Source of the DNA: Herminiimonas sp.
GTDB taxonomy: Bacteria > Pseudomonadota > Gammaproteobacteria > Burkholderiales > Burkholderiaceae
Assembly (NCBI GenBank): GCA_014377155.1
Contig: JACMQD010000220.1
Span: forward strand, 1-16,591
Length of the DNA stretch: 16,591 bases
Reading direction: 5' to 3'
Below are positions 7,678 through 15,352 of the stretch, one piece after another. Position 1 is the stretch's first letter. Each line of letters opens with the position of its first letter. The translations under genes were made by a program, and so were the position numbers. The notes under the pieces were generated by a model. It had not been told where the DNA came from, searched no databases, and saw nothing but the letters and a program-made list of their open reading frames with translations.

Positions 7678-8238
7678 CTAGTAGCTGCGGACAGGTGATT
7701 GCAGTACTGGCGCCATGGCGAGGCACGCCGCATGGCCCGGCCAGAAATCCAGCTCGACAATTCGACAGGGCAGCGCGGCGCCGGTCCATTCCTGCAGAGG
7801 AAGGCCGAGCGCCTTGAGCGCTGCTTCGCGTGCGCACCAGGCGCGTGCCAGGGCAGCCATACGCTGCGCCGGCACTGTGGCCTCCAGCTCGGCCAGCACC
7901 AGCGGTCCCAGATAATCGGCTGTCACCGCACGCCAGTCGGCCACCTGTTCATGCGCCATCAGATCGATACCCAGCGGGGCGTCGCTACCGAGCGCGGCAA
8001 CGGACAGGCGCTCCGCATGGCTGATGGATACGTAGAGCGCACAGGCAAGGCCATCGAGAAACAGGCAAGGCCGTGTTCCCGGCACAGCTGACAGGCAGAC
8101 GCGCTCGCGGGCAACATCCAGTAGCATGGCAGCGGCCTGCTGCACTGCCGAGCGGATGCTGCGCCTTGCTTCTGGCCTGCCAGTGCCCGCGGGGTGTACG
8201 ACGTCGATCAGCAACTGGCCTTCTATCGGGCCGATCAT
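7678..8238 (-). CDS. Sfp-type 4'-phosphopantetheinyl transferase
   Basis: This enzyme moves the phosphopantetheine arm of CoA to the carrier-domain serine of synthetases. The 186-residue product is shorter than Sfp (224), but it has the signature blocks: SISHAERLSVAAL (71-83), PLGIDLM with metal-binding Asp92 (89-94), and WCAREAALKALG (134-145), matching W-x-x-(K/R)-E-A-x-x-K with Glu138 and Lys142. The usual acidic residue two positions after Asp92 is a Met, as in some active family members. The start ATG (8238-8236) overlaps the TGA stop of the upstream synthetase as ATGA, so translation is probably coupled. An alternative in-frame ATG at 8262 would add eight residues. Its natural partner is the carrier domain (Ser570) of that synthetase. 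Confidence 0.9.
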   Translation of the reverse strand: MIGPIEGQLLIDVVHPAGTGRPEARRSIRSAVQQAAAMLLDVARERVCLSAVPGTRPCLFLDGLACALYVSISHAERLSVAALGSDAPLGIDLMAHEQVADWRAVTADYLGPLVLAELEATVPAQRMAALARAWCAREAALKALGLPLQEWTGAALPCRIVELDFWPGHAACLAMAPVLQSPVRSY

Positions 8239-11200
8239 GCCTTCGCGGGTACCGCGGGACATCCGCTCCAGCGCGAGCCGGCCGGGATGTGTTCGCCTTT
8301 CATGACCAAGGTCAGGGGGCCGAGGTAGGCATTGTCGCCGACCTTTGCGCTGTAGAGCACGGCACTGCGGGGTCCCATGTAGACCTTGGCGCCGATCTCG
8401 ACCCGGTCGATTTTCATGACGCGGTCTTCGAACAGATGGGTCTGTGGACAGGACAGGGCATTGAGCTCGCTATAGTCACCGATGTGCACACAGTCGAACT
8501 CGGTGATGTCGGTGGTGTCGAGGTACACGCCGCGTCCCATTTTCGCTCCCAACAGCCGGAATGCTATCGGCAGCCAGGGCGTGCCGCGCAGGTAACGCAT
8601 GAAATTCGGCACCGCGATACCTTCGTACATGTTCGTCACGCCTTCGGACAGCCACACGAAAGGCGTCCACATCGGCGCGGCGCGTTTGGTATACCGGCCG
8701 ACCATTACCCATTTCAACATCATTACAAAGATAAAGTTGCCACAGCCATACACTAGCCCGGCCTGGGTCAGGGCGAGCGCGACCTGGCCCCAGCGTCCTG
8801 CGCCCGCTACGGGCATGACGTCGAGCACGACTGTGTAGCCTACCGCGATCACCACCGCATGCGGCGCGACGATACGAAACGATTCGATCAGCGTACGTCC
8901 CAGACGCCGCAGACGAGAAGGGCGATAGGTAAGCGACTCCGGGTAGCCGGCAACCGTCTCGCGCGCCGGCAGGTGGATCGGGGGCGAACCGAGCCAGGTG
9001 TCGCCCGCTGCCATGCGCGCATTGTCCGGCGTATGGGAATGCACGCCGATCAGCACGCCCTCGGGCAGGACCGTGCCATCCGGTACGTAACTGCCGTTGC
9101 CGACGAAGCTGCGGTGTGAAATCACGGTGGGCAACATGGTCATCCAGCCACGGTCGATCTGCTCGTCGCCGAGCATGACGGCATCGGCAATGAACGTCTC
9201 ATCGCCCAGGGTCAGCATGTCGGGCACGACGCCCAGTGCAGTGGAAATTTCGGCGTCACGACCGACCTTCGCACCCAGCAGGCGATACCAGTAGGGCGCG
9301 AACACCGTGGCGTAAATGCCGTGGAGGACGTTCAGGCTCGACTCCTGGATCTGGCCCACCAGCCATTTGGCGCAATAGGTATTGCTGTGAATGGCAGCAC
9401 GGCCTGGCTTGAGCCGTGGCAGCGCGCTCCACCGTATTGCCGACGAAATCAACGCGGTCAGCACGATGAGCACGGCGCTGGCCGGGAACGCCAGTACGAA
9501 ATAGCGGGCAATCTGCGCACTGATCGTGTCGCGTATCAGCCATGGCAGAACGTCGTATTCGTCGAAGCGGTCGATCAGCATAAAACTCGGAAACACTGGC
9601 ATGAAAAACAGCGTGGCCACGAGCAGGATGCCTAGCACGAAGAACACCAGTTCGCCTGCCAGGCGCAGTTCCGACACGGCTGGTCGCGGCGGCAAGTCGG
9701 CAACATAGGGCCCCATGTCGCGCGCGGGGGAGCCACCCCAGACCCGGCCGTCCGGCACGCGGGTACCATCGGCGAGGGCGCACTGGCCTTCCACGTGGCC
9801 CTCGCGGCCAATCGCGGTATTGCCTTCGAGGACGGCAAACGACGAAACGCAGGCATCGGCGCCGATGTCGATCCGCCCCAGCAAGAGCTGGCCGCGCTCC
9901 ACCCGGGCGTTTTCCAGATTGACCGCATTGCCGATGCTGGCGCCGTCACCAATGCTGAGCAAGTCAGGCACGCGCAAGGTCATGGAGCCGACAATGACAT
10001 CCTTGCCGACCTTGGCGCCGAGTGCGCGCAGCCACCAGTTATGCAACGAGGAGCCGCTCAGCATGTAGACCGGCGCACCTTCCATAAACCGGTCTGCCAG
10101 CCACCAGCGGTAATAGGTCCATCCCCACAGGGGATAGGCACCCGCTTTGAGTCGCCCGGCAATGACCCACTTGGCCGCGATCGCAATGACGAATTCGAGC
10201 ACCGTAGCAAGTAAAAATACACCGAGCGATGCGGCCACGGCGAGCGCGATCGAATCACTCGGGTCGCCGGTGAAATAGTGATAGGTGAAGAACGGCGCCA
10301 GCCATTGCGCCATGCGCACGCTGACCAGGCCGGGTACGGCAGCCGCCTGGGCCAAGCCGCAAGTCCAGCGGCGCCATGCCGGCGGCGGCGTCCAGTCGGG
10401 CTCGGCGACAGTGCTGTCGTGAACTTCGGCCAGCACGGCGGCGATCTTGCCGATGTTGCGGTGTTGATAAATATCGCGCACCGTCACATGCGCATAGGTC
10501 GGATCGGCGCGCAGGGCCGACGCCAGCCGCGCGGCAAGGAAAGAATGTCCGCCCAGATCGGTAAAGAAATCTTGCCCGCGACGAATGGGCTGGCCCGGGA
10601 ACAGTGTCGCCAATGCGCGAAACAGTGCTGTCTCGGCCGCTGTCTCAGGCACATCGGATTCACCTGCCACTTCTTGCTGGGCCAGCAGGGGCAGGGCCCT
10701 GAGCTGCTTGCGGTCGATCTTGCCTGAAGTCAGACGCGGCATGCGCTCGAGTACCTCGAAGCGGGCCGGCACCATGTAGGGAGGCAACTGCGCCGCCAGT
10801 GCCTGACGCAGAGTCGGCCGGTCCAGTTCACCGGAATGCACGAGGTAAGCCACCAGCAGGTCGATGCCATCGTCCTGGCGTAGCAGTACGGCTACGGTGC
10901 CGACGCCGGGTTGCTGCGCCAGCACCGCTTCGATTTCGCCGAGCTCGACGCGGAAGCCGCGAATCTTGATCTGGTCGTCGGTACGCCCCAGGCATTGCAC
11001 TTGGCCGTCCGTATCGATGCGTGCCAGGTCGCCGGTGCGGTAGAGCCGCGCATCATGCGTGCCACAAGCCCAGGGATTGGCCAGGAATTTTTCCGCACTC
11101 AGGTCAGGGCGGCCGAGGTAGCCTCTGGCCAGGCCCGGACCGATGATGCACAGCTCGCCCGTTTCGCCGCGCGGCAGCAGGCTTAGAACGGGTCCTTCGG

Positions 11201-12251
11201 TACCGATGACCAGCAAGCCGTAATTCGGCAGGGGCGTGCCGATCGTGATCGGTTCGCCTGGGAACAGGCGTGCCAGACTTGCCGACACCGTGGCTTCGGT
11301 CGGGCCGTAGGTATTAAAGATCTCCCGTCCGCTGTGCGACCAGCGTGTCACGACCGACTCCGGGCACATTTCGCCGCCCAGATTGATCAGGCGCAGGGTC
11401 GGCACGTCTTCGGCGAACAGTGCCAGCAGGGTCGGCACCGCATGCAGCACGCTGATACGATTAGCCGCCAGCAGGCGCGGCAGCGTCTCAGGGTCACCGG
11501 TGATTTCCTTGGCACCTATCCAGAGCGTGGCGCCGACCAGGTAAGCAATCCAGATTTCTTCGAACGACATGTCGAAAGCCAGTGAAAAACCCTGGTAGAC
11601 ACGGTCGTCGGCATCGATGCGCAATACCTGGTTTTCGCTGCGCAGAAAGTGGCAGATGCTGCGTTGCGAAATCAGAATGCCTTTTGGCTTGCCGGTCGAG
11701 CCCGACGTGTAAATGACATAAGCGGGAGCGTCGGGCGAGACGGCCGCGCGCTTCGGCAAAATTTCGCCGCCGTCCGCTTCGGTCAGTAATGCCTGTGATA
11801 ACCAGACCTCGCAACGTGGCGTCTGCAACTGCATCGCGAGCGCCGCGCTCGTGATCAAACCGCGGGCATCGGCATCGTCGAGGCATACCTGCAAACGCTC
11901 GACCGGCGTATCCTGGTCGACTGGCAACCAGGCAGCGCCGGCCTTGGCGATCGCTACTTGCATGACCAGCAATTCGATGCCGCGTTCATGCCATAAGCCG
12001 ACGATATGGCCGGCGCGCACGCCGGCCGCCACCAGACGACCCGCCGCGAGTTCTGCCAGTCGGTCCAGTTCGCCATAGGTGAGCATGCGTTCGCCAAAAA
12101 TCAGGGCGACTTTATCGGGCATGCGGCGTGCGGTATTTTCCAGAAGATCGGCGAGGATTTCCTCGCGCAGCAAACCGGGATCATTGTTACCGTAGAGAAT
12201 GTCTGGATGAGGCCGGGGAAGGTGGCGAAGCGTCGAACTTGTTTCTAGCAT
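8235..12251 (-). CDS. Pls/PosA-type nonribosomal peptide synthetase (A-PCP-membrane/beta-helix), epsilon-poly-lysine-synthetase-like
   Basis: About 1338 residues counting from ATG 12251. The adenylation domain has YTSGSTGKPKG (181-191), YGPTE (315-319), YRTGD (404-408) and GKIDRK with Lys511. The carrier domain has DLGGHSFLAARL with Ser570. There is no condensation or thioesterase domain. The C-terminal half repeats three times a pair of hydrophobic segments (about 665-720, 861-940, 1124-1186) followed by a hexapeptide left-handed beta-helix domain (about 738-845, 986-1094, 1227-1338). Each helix domain opens with a variant of LLGAKVG(R/K). Six membrane segments around three soluble domains is the layout of epsilon-poly-L-lysine synthetase, whose C-terminal domains join activated residues iteratively. 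The product is inferred to be an amino-acid homopolymer or small amide made at the membrane. An in-frame GTG at 12386 is possible; 12251 fits the family start better. No start has a clear ribosome-binding site. Confidence 0.9.
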   Translation of the reverse strand: MLETSSTLRHLPRPHPDILYGNNDPGLLREEILADLLENTARRMPDKVALIFGERMLTYGELDRLAELAAGRLVAAGVRAGHIVGLWHERGIELLVMQVAIAKAGAAWLPVDQDTPVERLQVCLDDADARGLITSAALAMQLQTPRCEVWLSQALLTEADGGEILPKRAAVSPDAPAYVIYTSGSTGKPKGILISQRSICHFLRSENQVLRIDADDRVYQGFSLAFDMSFEEIWIAYLVGATLWIGAKEITGDPETLPRLLAANRISVLHAVPTLLALFAEDVPTLRLINLGGEMCPESVVTRWSHSGREIFNTYGPTEATVSASLARLFPGEPITIGTPLPNYGLLVIGTEGPVLSLLPRGETGELCIIGPGLARGYLGRPDLSAEKFLANPWACGTHDARLYRTGDLARIDTDGQVQCLGRTDDQIKIRGFRVELGEIEAVLAQQPGVGTVAVLLRQDDGIDLLVAYLVHSGELDRPTLRQALAAQLPPYMVPARFEVLERMPRLTSGKIDRKQLRALPLLAQQEVAGESDVPETAAETALFRALATLFPGQPIRRGQDFFTDLGGHSFLAARLASALRADPTYAHVTVRDIYQHRNIGKIAAVLAEVHDSTVAEPDWTPPPAWRRWTCGLAQAAAVPGLVSVRMAQWLAPFFTYHYFTGDPSDSIALAVAASLGVFLLATVLEFVIAIAAKWVIAGRLKAGAYPLWGWTYYRWWLADRFMEGAPVYMLSGSSLHNWWLRALGAKVGKDVIVGSMTLRVPDLLSIGDGASIGNAVNLENARVERGQLLLGRIDIGADACVSSFAVLEGNTAIGREGHVEGQCALADGTRVPDGRVWGGSPARDMGPYVADLPPRPAVSELRLAGELVFFVLGILLVATLFFMPVFPSFMLIDRFDEYDVLPWLIRDTISAQIARYFVLAFPASAVLIVLTALISSAIRWSALPRLKPGRAAIHSNTYCAKWLVGQIQESSLNVLHGIYATVFAPYWYRLLGAKVGRDAEISTALGVVPDMLTLGDETFIADAVMLGDEQIDRGWMTMLPTVISHRSFVGNGSYVPDGTVLPEGVLIGVHSHTPDNARMAAGDTWLGSPPIHLPARETVAGYPESLTYRPSRLRRLGRTLIESFRIVAPHAVVIAVGYTVVLDVMPVAGAGRWGQVALALTQAGLVYGCGNFIFVMMLKWVMVGRYTKRAAPMWTPFVWLSEGVTNMYEGIAVPNFMRYLRGTPWLPIAFRLLGAKMGRGVYLDTTDITEFDCVHIGDYSELNALSCPQTHLFEDRVMKIDRVEIGAKVYMGPRSAVLYSAKVGDNAYLGPLTLVMKGEHIPAGSRWSGCPAVPAKA

Positions 12252-12327
12252 AGTGAAAGACAGAGCCGTAGGGGCGGGCGACAGTGAGACAATCAAGATA
12301 CCATCATTGACGCGGAACAATAGCGTA

Positions 12328-12368
12328 GTTGCGAGATTCGACATCGCAACGCCACATTCCGTTGTGGC
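12328..12368 (-). promoter_or_regulatory. Two adjacent inverted repeats in the synthetase leader
   Basis: GTTGCGA/TCGCAAC (12328-12334 and 12344-12350, 9-base loop) is followed directly by GCCACA/TGTGGC (12351-12356 and 12363-12368, 6-base loop). Both are perfect and lie in the leader between the predicted promoter and the preferred start codon. They could form tandem RNA hairpins or be DNA operators. Confidence 0.45.
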
Positions 12369-12408
12369 AGTTCTCACCATCGGCACATCATGACTTTTAA
12401 ATACAGAA

Positions 12409-12420
12409 CGAAATATTTCG
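12409..12420. promoter_or_regulatory. 12-bp perfect palindrome at the predicted transcription start
   Basis: CGAAATATTTCG is a perfect 12-bp palindrome placed at about +1 to +12 of the predicted synthetase promoter. A repressor bound there would block initiation. The binding protein is unknown and no regulator gene is present in the window. Confidence 0.4.
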
Positions 12421-12426
12421 ACCTAC

Positions 12427-12455
12427 TTTGTATTCATGGATTTATAAAAGGTCAA
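12427..12455 (-). promoter_or_regulatory. Predicted sigma70-type promoter for the synthetase-PPTase operon
   Basis: On the minus strand, -35 TTGACC (12455-12450) is separated by 17 bases from -10 TACAAA (12432-12427). That is five of six and four of six matches with ideal spacing. The predicted start is near 12420, giving a leader of about 170 bases. It lies directly after the upstream cupin stop, so the operon can be transcribed independently of that gene. Confidence 0.5.
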
Positions 12456-12460
12456 GTACG

Positions 12461-13138
12461 CTAGTGCATCGCCACGAACTGCGCCGCCATTGCCCCGACC
12501 TTCACATAAATTACTGCGCCTTGCGCAGCGGTATAGGGCGTATGCCGGCTGCCGCAAGGACTGCGCAGCCAGGTACCTTGCGGATACTCACCGTTTTCAT
12601 CGCGGAACACGCCCTCCAGAACCAGAATTTCCTCGCCGCCGAAATGCGTATGCGGTTTGAATTGCGTCTCCGGCGCCCAACGAACCAGCGCCGTACTGAC
12701 GCCCTCGTGTTCATGCAGTGGCATCACCGACAGCCCCGGAACCAGTCCCGGATACCAGTTCGCAGTCGACGTATCGACGCGCACTGGCAGCCCGTCGTCG
12801 GGCTGAAACTGCCACAGCTTGACGAACAGGGTGCAGCCGTCGCGTGAAAACGGTGCATGGCTGGTGCCCGGCGGATTGCGCAGATAAGTCCCGGCAGGGT
12901 AGTCGCCGTGGTCATCGGAGAGCACACCTTCCAACACGAAGATTTCTTCGCCTCCACCATGCACATGCCGTTCGAAATGCGAACCCGCGGCGTATCGAAC
13001 GATACTCGTCGCCCTTGCCACCTCGCCGCCAATGCGGTCGAGCATGCGTCGTTCCACGCCCGGTAGCGGTGACGCTGTCCAGACGGCCTCATGCGCACGT
13101 TGCACAACACGCTTTTCGAAATCGCTATTGATATCCAT
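12461..13138 (-). CDS. Two-domain cupin protein (ChrR-like cupin)
   Basis: The 225-residue protein holds two cupin barrels. In the first, HVHGGGEEIFVLEG supplies His58, His60 and Glu64/65, with the late histidine in GTSHAPF (His94). In the second, HTHFGGEEILVLEGVF supplies His163, His165 and Glu169, with His199 in SRHTPY. These are complete cupin metal sites (two His, one Glu, one His). The YPAGTYLRNPPGTSH / YPQGTWLRSPCGSRH pair is typical of ChrR-type cupins, the zinc-binding fold seen in the anti-sigma factor ChrR and in many stand-alone proteins. No zinc-finger anti-sigma domain is present, so this is a stand-alone bicupin of unknown substrate. It is codirectional with the synthetase operon, 209 bases before its preferred start. 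No clear ribosome-binding site precedes ATG 13138. Confidence 0.88.
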   Translation of the reverse strand: MDINSDFEKRVVQRAHEAVWTASPLPGVERRMLDRIGGEVARATSIVRYAAGSHFERHVHGGGEEIFVLEGVLSDDHGDYPAGTYLRNPPGTSHAPFSRDGCTLFVKLWQFQPDDGLPVRVDTSTANWYPGLVPGLSVMPLHEHEGVSTALVRWAPETQFKPHTHFGGEEILVLEGVFRDENGEYPQGTWLRSPCGSRHTPYTAAQGAVIYVKVGAMAAQFVAMH

Positions 13139-13180
13139 GGGGAAAAGCTTACCGCAAATACAGAATCAACGTCGTCAACA

Positions 13181-13327
13181 TTGGAACGCAAGAAGATTTA
13201 CTACAAAGCGATTGCGGATGGTTTGCACGCGCGCTTAGGGATGCGACGTGAAGACGTTATCATTAATCCGATCGAGGTTAAAAAGGAAAATTGGTCATTG
13301 GGAAACGGTGAAGCCCAATATGCTTGA
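13181..13327 (+). pseudogene. C-terminal remnant of a tautomerase-family gene
   Basis: From about 13181 the plus strand encodes ERKKIYYKAIADGLHARLGM and RREDVIINPIEVKKENWSLG, ending NGEAQYA and a stop. This is the C-terminal third of the tautomerase (4-oxalocrotonate tautomerase-like) proteins of about 130 residues, whose ends read EVKKENWSFGNG.AQYA. The N-terminal two thirds, including the catalytic Pro1 module, is missing; the open frame upstream only reads antisense through the cupin gene start. The break lies between 13138 and 13184, probably a deletion that joined the cupin gene to this stump. Confidence 0.8.
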
Positions 13328-13583
13328 ACGCACAGTGCTAACTAGTGACGCACAGTCACACAGCCGAGGGTTTCTTGAAGATTGATCTATTTGCCTGAAA
13401 ACGGCGGTAGCGGTGCTCGATAAGCCGTTGGCGCGATAGGCGCGCAACTGCAATGAAGACCCCATTTGTACGGACGATCCAGCTGGCAACAATTCGTTAC
13501 ATCAGAAACGTGACGTCGGATTAGAATCGCGTGTAGCCTCTGAATTTGTGTCGCCACAATAATATCGGCGGACTGGCGGCTTA

Positions 13584-13636
13584 TTTGTTTAACGCCTTCT
13601 TATAAAAACACATTTGCCTGACCTCGGTTAAACAAA
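13584..13636. promoter_or_regulatory. 10-bp inverted repeat flanking a -10-like element
   Basis: TTTGTTTAAC (13584-13593) and its exact reverse complement GTTAAACAAA (13627-13636) lie 33 bases apart, centre to centre 43 bases or about four DNA turns. TATAAA at 13601-13606 lies between them with a poor -35. This could be a paired operator for the downstream operon. Confidence 0.4.
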
Positions 13637-13640
13637 AAGC

Positions 13641-13653
13641 TGATTCTGAATCA
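13641..13653. promoter_or_regulatory. 13-bp palindrome TGATTC-T-GAATCA
   Basis: A perfect dyad with 6-bp arms lies about 110 bases upstream of the DUF1800 gene, just after the 10-bp inverted repeat. It is a candidate regulator site of unknown partner. Confidence 0.3.
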
Positions 13654-13763
13654 TCCGCAATTCGCCAAAGGTAATGGGCCGTCGGCATCGCTTCCTGCCA
13701 TGCCAGCGGTCGATGTCGAGTCATTCAGTTAAATAGCGTGCCCTCATCCAAAGGACATGGACC

Positions 13764-15332
13764 ATGAAATGGGTTGCCAAACTGCTGTTGGGTATCTGTA
13801 CTGTCGTGATCGTGGGGCCGGTGAGCGCAGCGGGTTTATCGGAGCAGCAGCGGGCGTTGCATGTGCTGAACCGCATTGGATACGGTCCGAAACCCGGCGA
13901 TGTCGAGTTGGTTGTCAACGTCGGGGTGGAACGTTATATCGAGGCGCAGCTCGACCCCCGCCGCATTCCCTTGCCGTCAAGCTTGAGCGAGCGACTCGGT
14001 AACCTGACCGTTCCAGCCACGCCGGCAGGCGAACTGCTCGCCCAGTTCATGGCAGCGCAAAAAGCGGGTAAAGACGATGGGGAGGACGGCAAGCAGATGC
14101 GCCGCGCAACGTACCAGCGCATCGCTGAGCAGACAGCCGAAGCACGTCTGGCGCGGGCAATCGATAGTCCACGGCAACTCGAAGAAGTGATGGTGGATTT
14201 CTGGTTCAATCATTTTAATGTGTTTGCCGGAAAAGGACTGGATCGCGGCTTGGTGACTAGCTACGAGCGCGACGCGATCCGGCCTTTCGCTCTCGGGCGA
14301 TTTCGTGATTTGCTGGGCGCCACGGCCAAGCACCCGGCCATGCTCTTCTATCTCGACAACTGGGTATCGGTAGCGTCCGGCTACCAGCCCGACACAGTGC
14401 GCAAGCAAGGGGCGAAGGCCAGCGGTTTGAATGAAAACTACGCGCGCGAGCTCATGGAACTGCACACCCTTGGCGTCGATGGCGGTTATGGTCAGACCGA
14501 CGTCACGGAACTGGCTCGCATGTTCACAGGCTGGACCTTCAACCCGCGTGACATGATGCGCGGTGGCAGGACGTTTGCGTTCGATCTTCGACGGCATGAT
14601 TCGGGTGACAAGCACTGGCTCGGACATCAGGTGTCGGCTCATGGTCAGGATGAAGGAGAATGGGCACTGGATGTCCTGGCGAGCCATCCGGCAACTGCGC
14701 GTCATATCAGCTACAAGCTGGCGCAGTATTTCGTTGCCGACGAACCACCGGCTTCGCTTGTAAAACATCTTTCGGAGCGCTTTGTCGAAAGTAAAGGCGA
14801 TATCACGGCGGTCTTGCGCACGTTGCTTGGCAGCCCGGAATTCTGGTCGCCGGATCATGTCGGCACCAAATTCAAAACGCCTTATCAATACGTCGTCTCT
14901 ACCGCCCGCGCCGCCGAGGTGGATGTCAAGAATATTCGTCCTTTACTAGGTACCTTGGCACAACTGGGCATGCCGTTGTACGGCTGCCCGACACCGGACG
15001 GGTACAAGAATACCGAACAGGCATGGCTCAATCCAGATGCGTTGACCCGTCGGATTAATTTTGCAACCGCGCTGGCCTCTGGTCGACTGGCTCTGGAAAA
15101 ACCAGTTGACCAGAACGACATGAACGGCATGGGCAAGCGGCAGCTCGAGCGCATGACGCGATCCGATGACAGCAATCCTGACCGCAGCGCAGGCAATGTA
15201 GTGGATGCCGGCCGATTGATGGCGACGCTAGGAAGTACTATTTCACAGCGTACCCGGTCAACCGTAGCAAACAATCCACTGCCATTGCGCGCAGCATTGT
15301 TACTCGGCAGTCCGGATTTCATGCGGCATTGA
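13764..15332 (+). CDS. DUF1800 domain protein, exported
   Basis: The 522-residue product has a signal peptide (MKWVAKLLLGICTVVIVGPV, cleavage near SAAG at 22-25). The DUF1800 landmarks follow: LHVLNRIGYGPKPGDVE, FWFNHFNVFAGKG, HPAMLFYLDNWVSV, GLNENYARELMELHTLGVDG, FTGWTF, HDSGDKHWLGHQV and a C-terminal LLGSPDFMRH. Family proteins are exported and nearly always encoded beside a DUF1501 protein, as here. The biochemical role is not established. ATG 13764 has AAGGA eight bases upstream. The gene is followed after 20 bases by DUF1501, so the two form an operon. Possible operators lie in the leader region. Confidence 0.92.
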   Translation: MKWVAKLLLGICTVVIVGPVSAAGLSEQQRALHVLNRIGYGPKPGDVELVVNVGVERYIEAQLDPRRIPLPSSLSERLGNLTVPATPAGELLAQFMAAQKAGKDDGEDGKQMRRATYQRIAEQTAEARLARAIDSPRQLEEVMVDFWFNHFNVFAGKGLDRGLVTSYERDAIRPFALGRFRDLLGATAKHPAMLFYLDNWVSVASGYQPDTVRKQGAKASGLNENYARELMELHTLGVDGGYGQTDVTELARMFTGWTFNPRDMMRGGRTFAFDLRRHDSGDKHWLGHQVSAHGQDEGEWALDVLASHPATARHISYKLAQYFVADEPPASLVKHLSERFVESKGDITAVLRTLLGSPEFWSPDHVGTKFKTPYQYVVSTARAAEVDVKNIRPLLGTLAQLGMPLYGCPTPDGYKNTEQAWLNPDALTRRINFATALASGRLALEKPVDQNDMNGMGKRQLERMTRSDDSNPDRSAGNVVDAGRLMATLGSTISQRTRSTVANNPLPLRAALLLGSPDFMRH

Positions 15333-15352
15333 AAGATTATTGACGGGAGAGC

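Larger units (their letters stand above)
13328..13763. other. Intergenic region before the DUF1800-DUF1501 operon
   Basis: No supported gene is found in 436 bases. The 3' half is AT-rich and contains a 10-bp inverted repeat, a -10-like TATAAA (13601-13606) between its arms, a 13-bp palindrome (13641-13653), and the AAGGA ribosome-binding site (13751-13755) of the next gene. The 5' half shows nothing recognisable. Confidence 0.6.

Noticed and set aside
12252..12386. N-terminal extension of the synthetase from GTG 12386
   Set aside because: The extra 45 residues have no family similarity that I recognise, no ribosome-binding site precedes the GTG, and the segment holds the inverted repeats of the leader; it cannot be fully excluded.
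13091..13327. Complete 78-codon ORF ending with the tautomerase C-terminus
   Set aside because: Its first 30 codons read antisense through the cupin gene start and the catalytic N-terminal proline module is absent, so it was called a remnant and not a gene.
13977..14888. Antisense ORF of 303 codons inside the DUF1800 gene
   Set aside because: It has no family motif and is fully opposite a conserved gene; its length comes from third-position GC bias.
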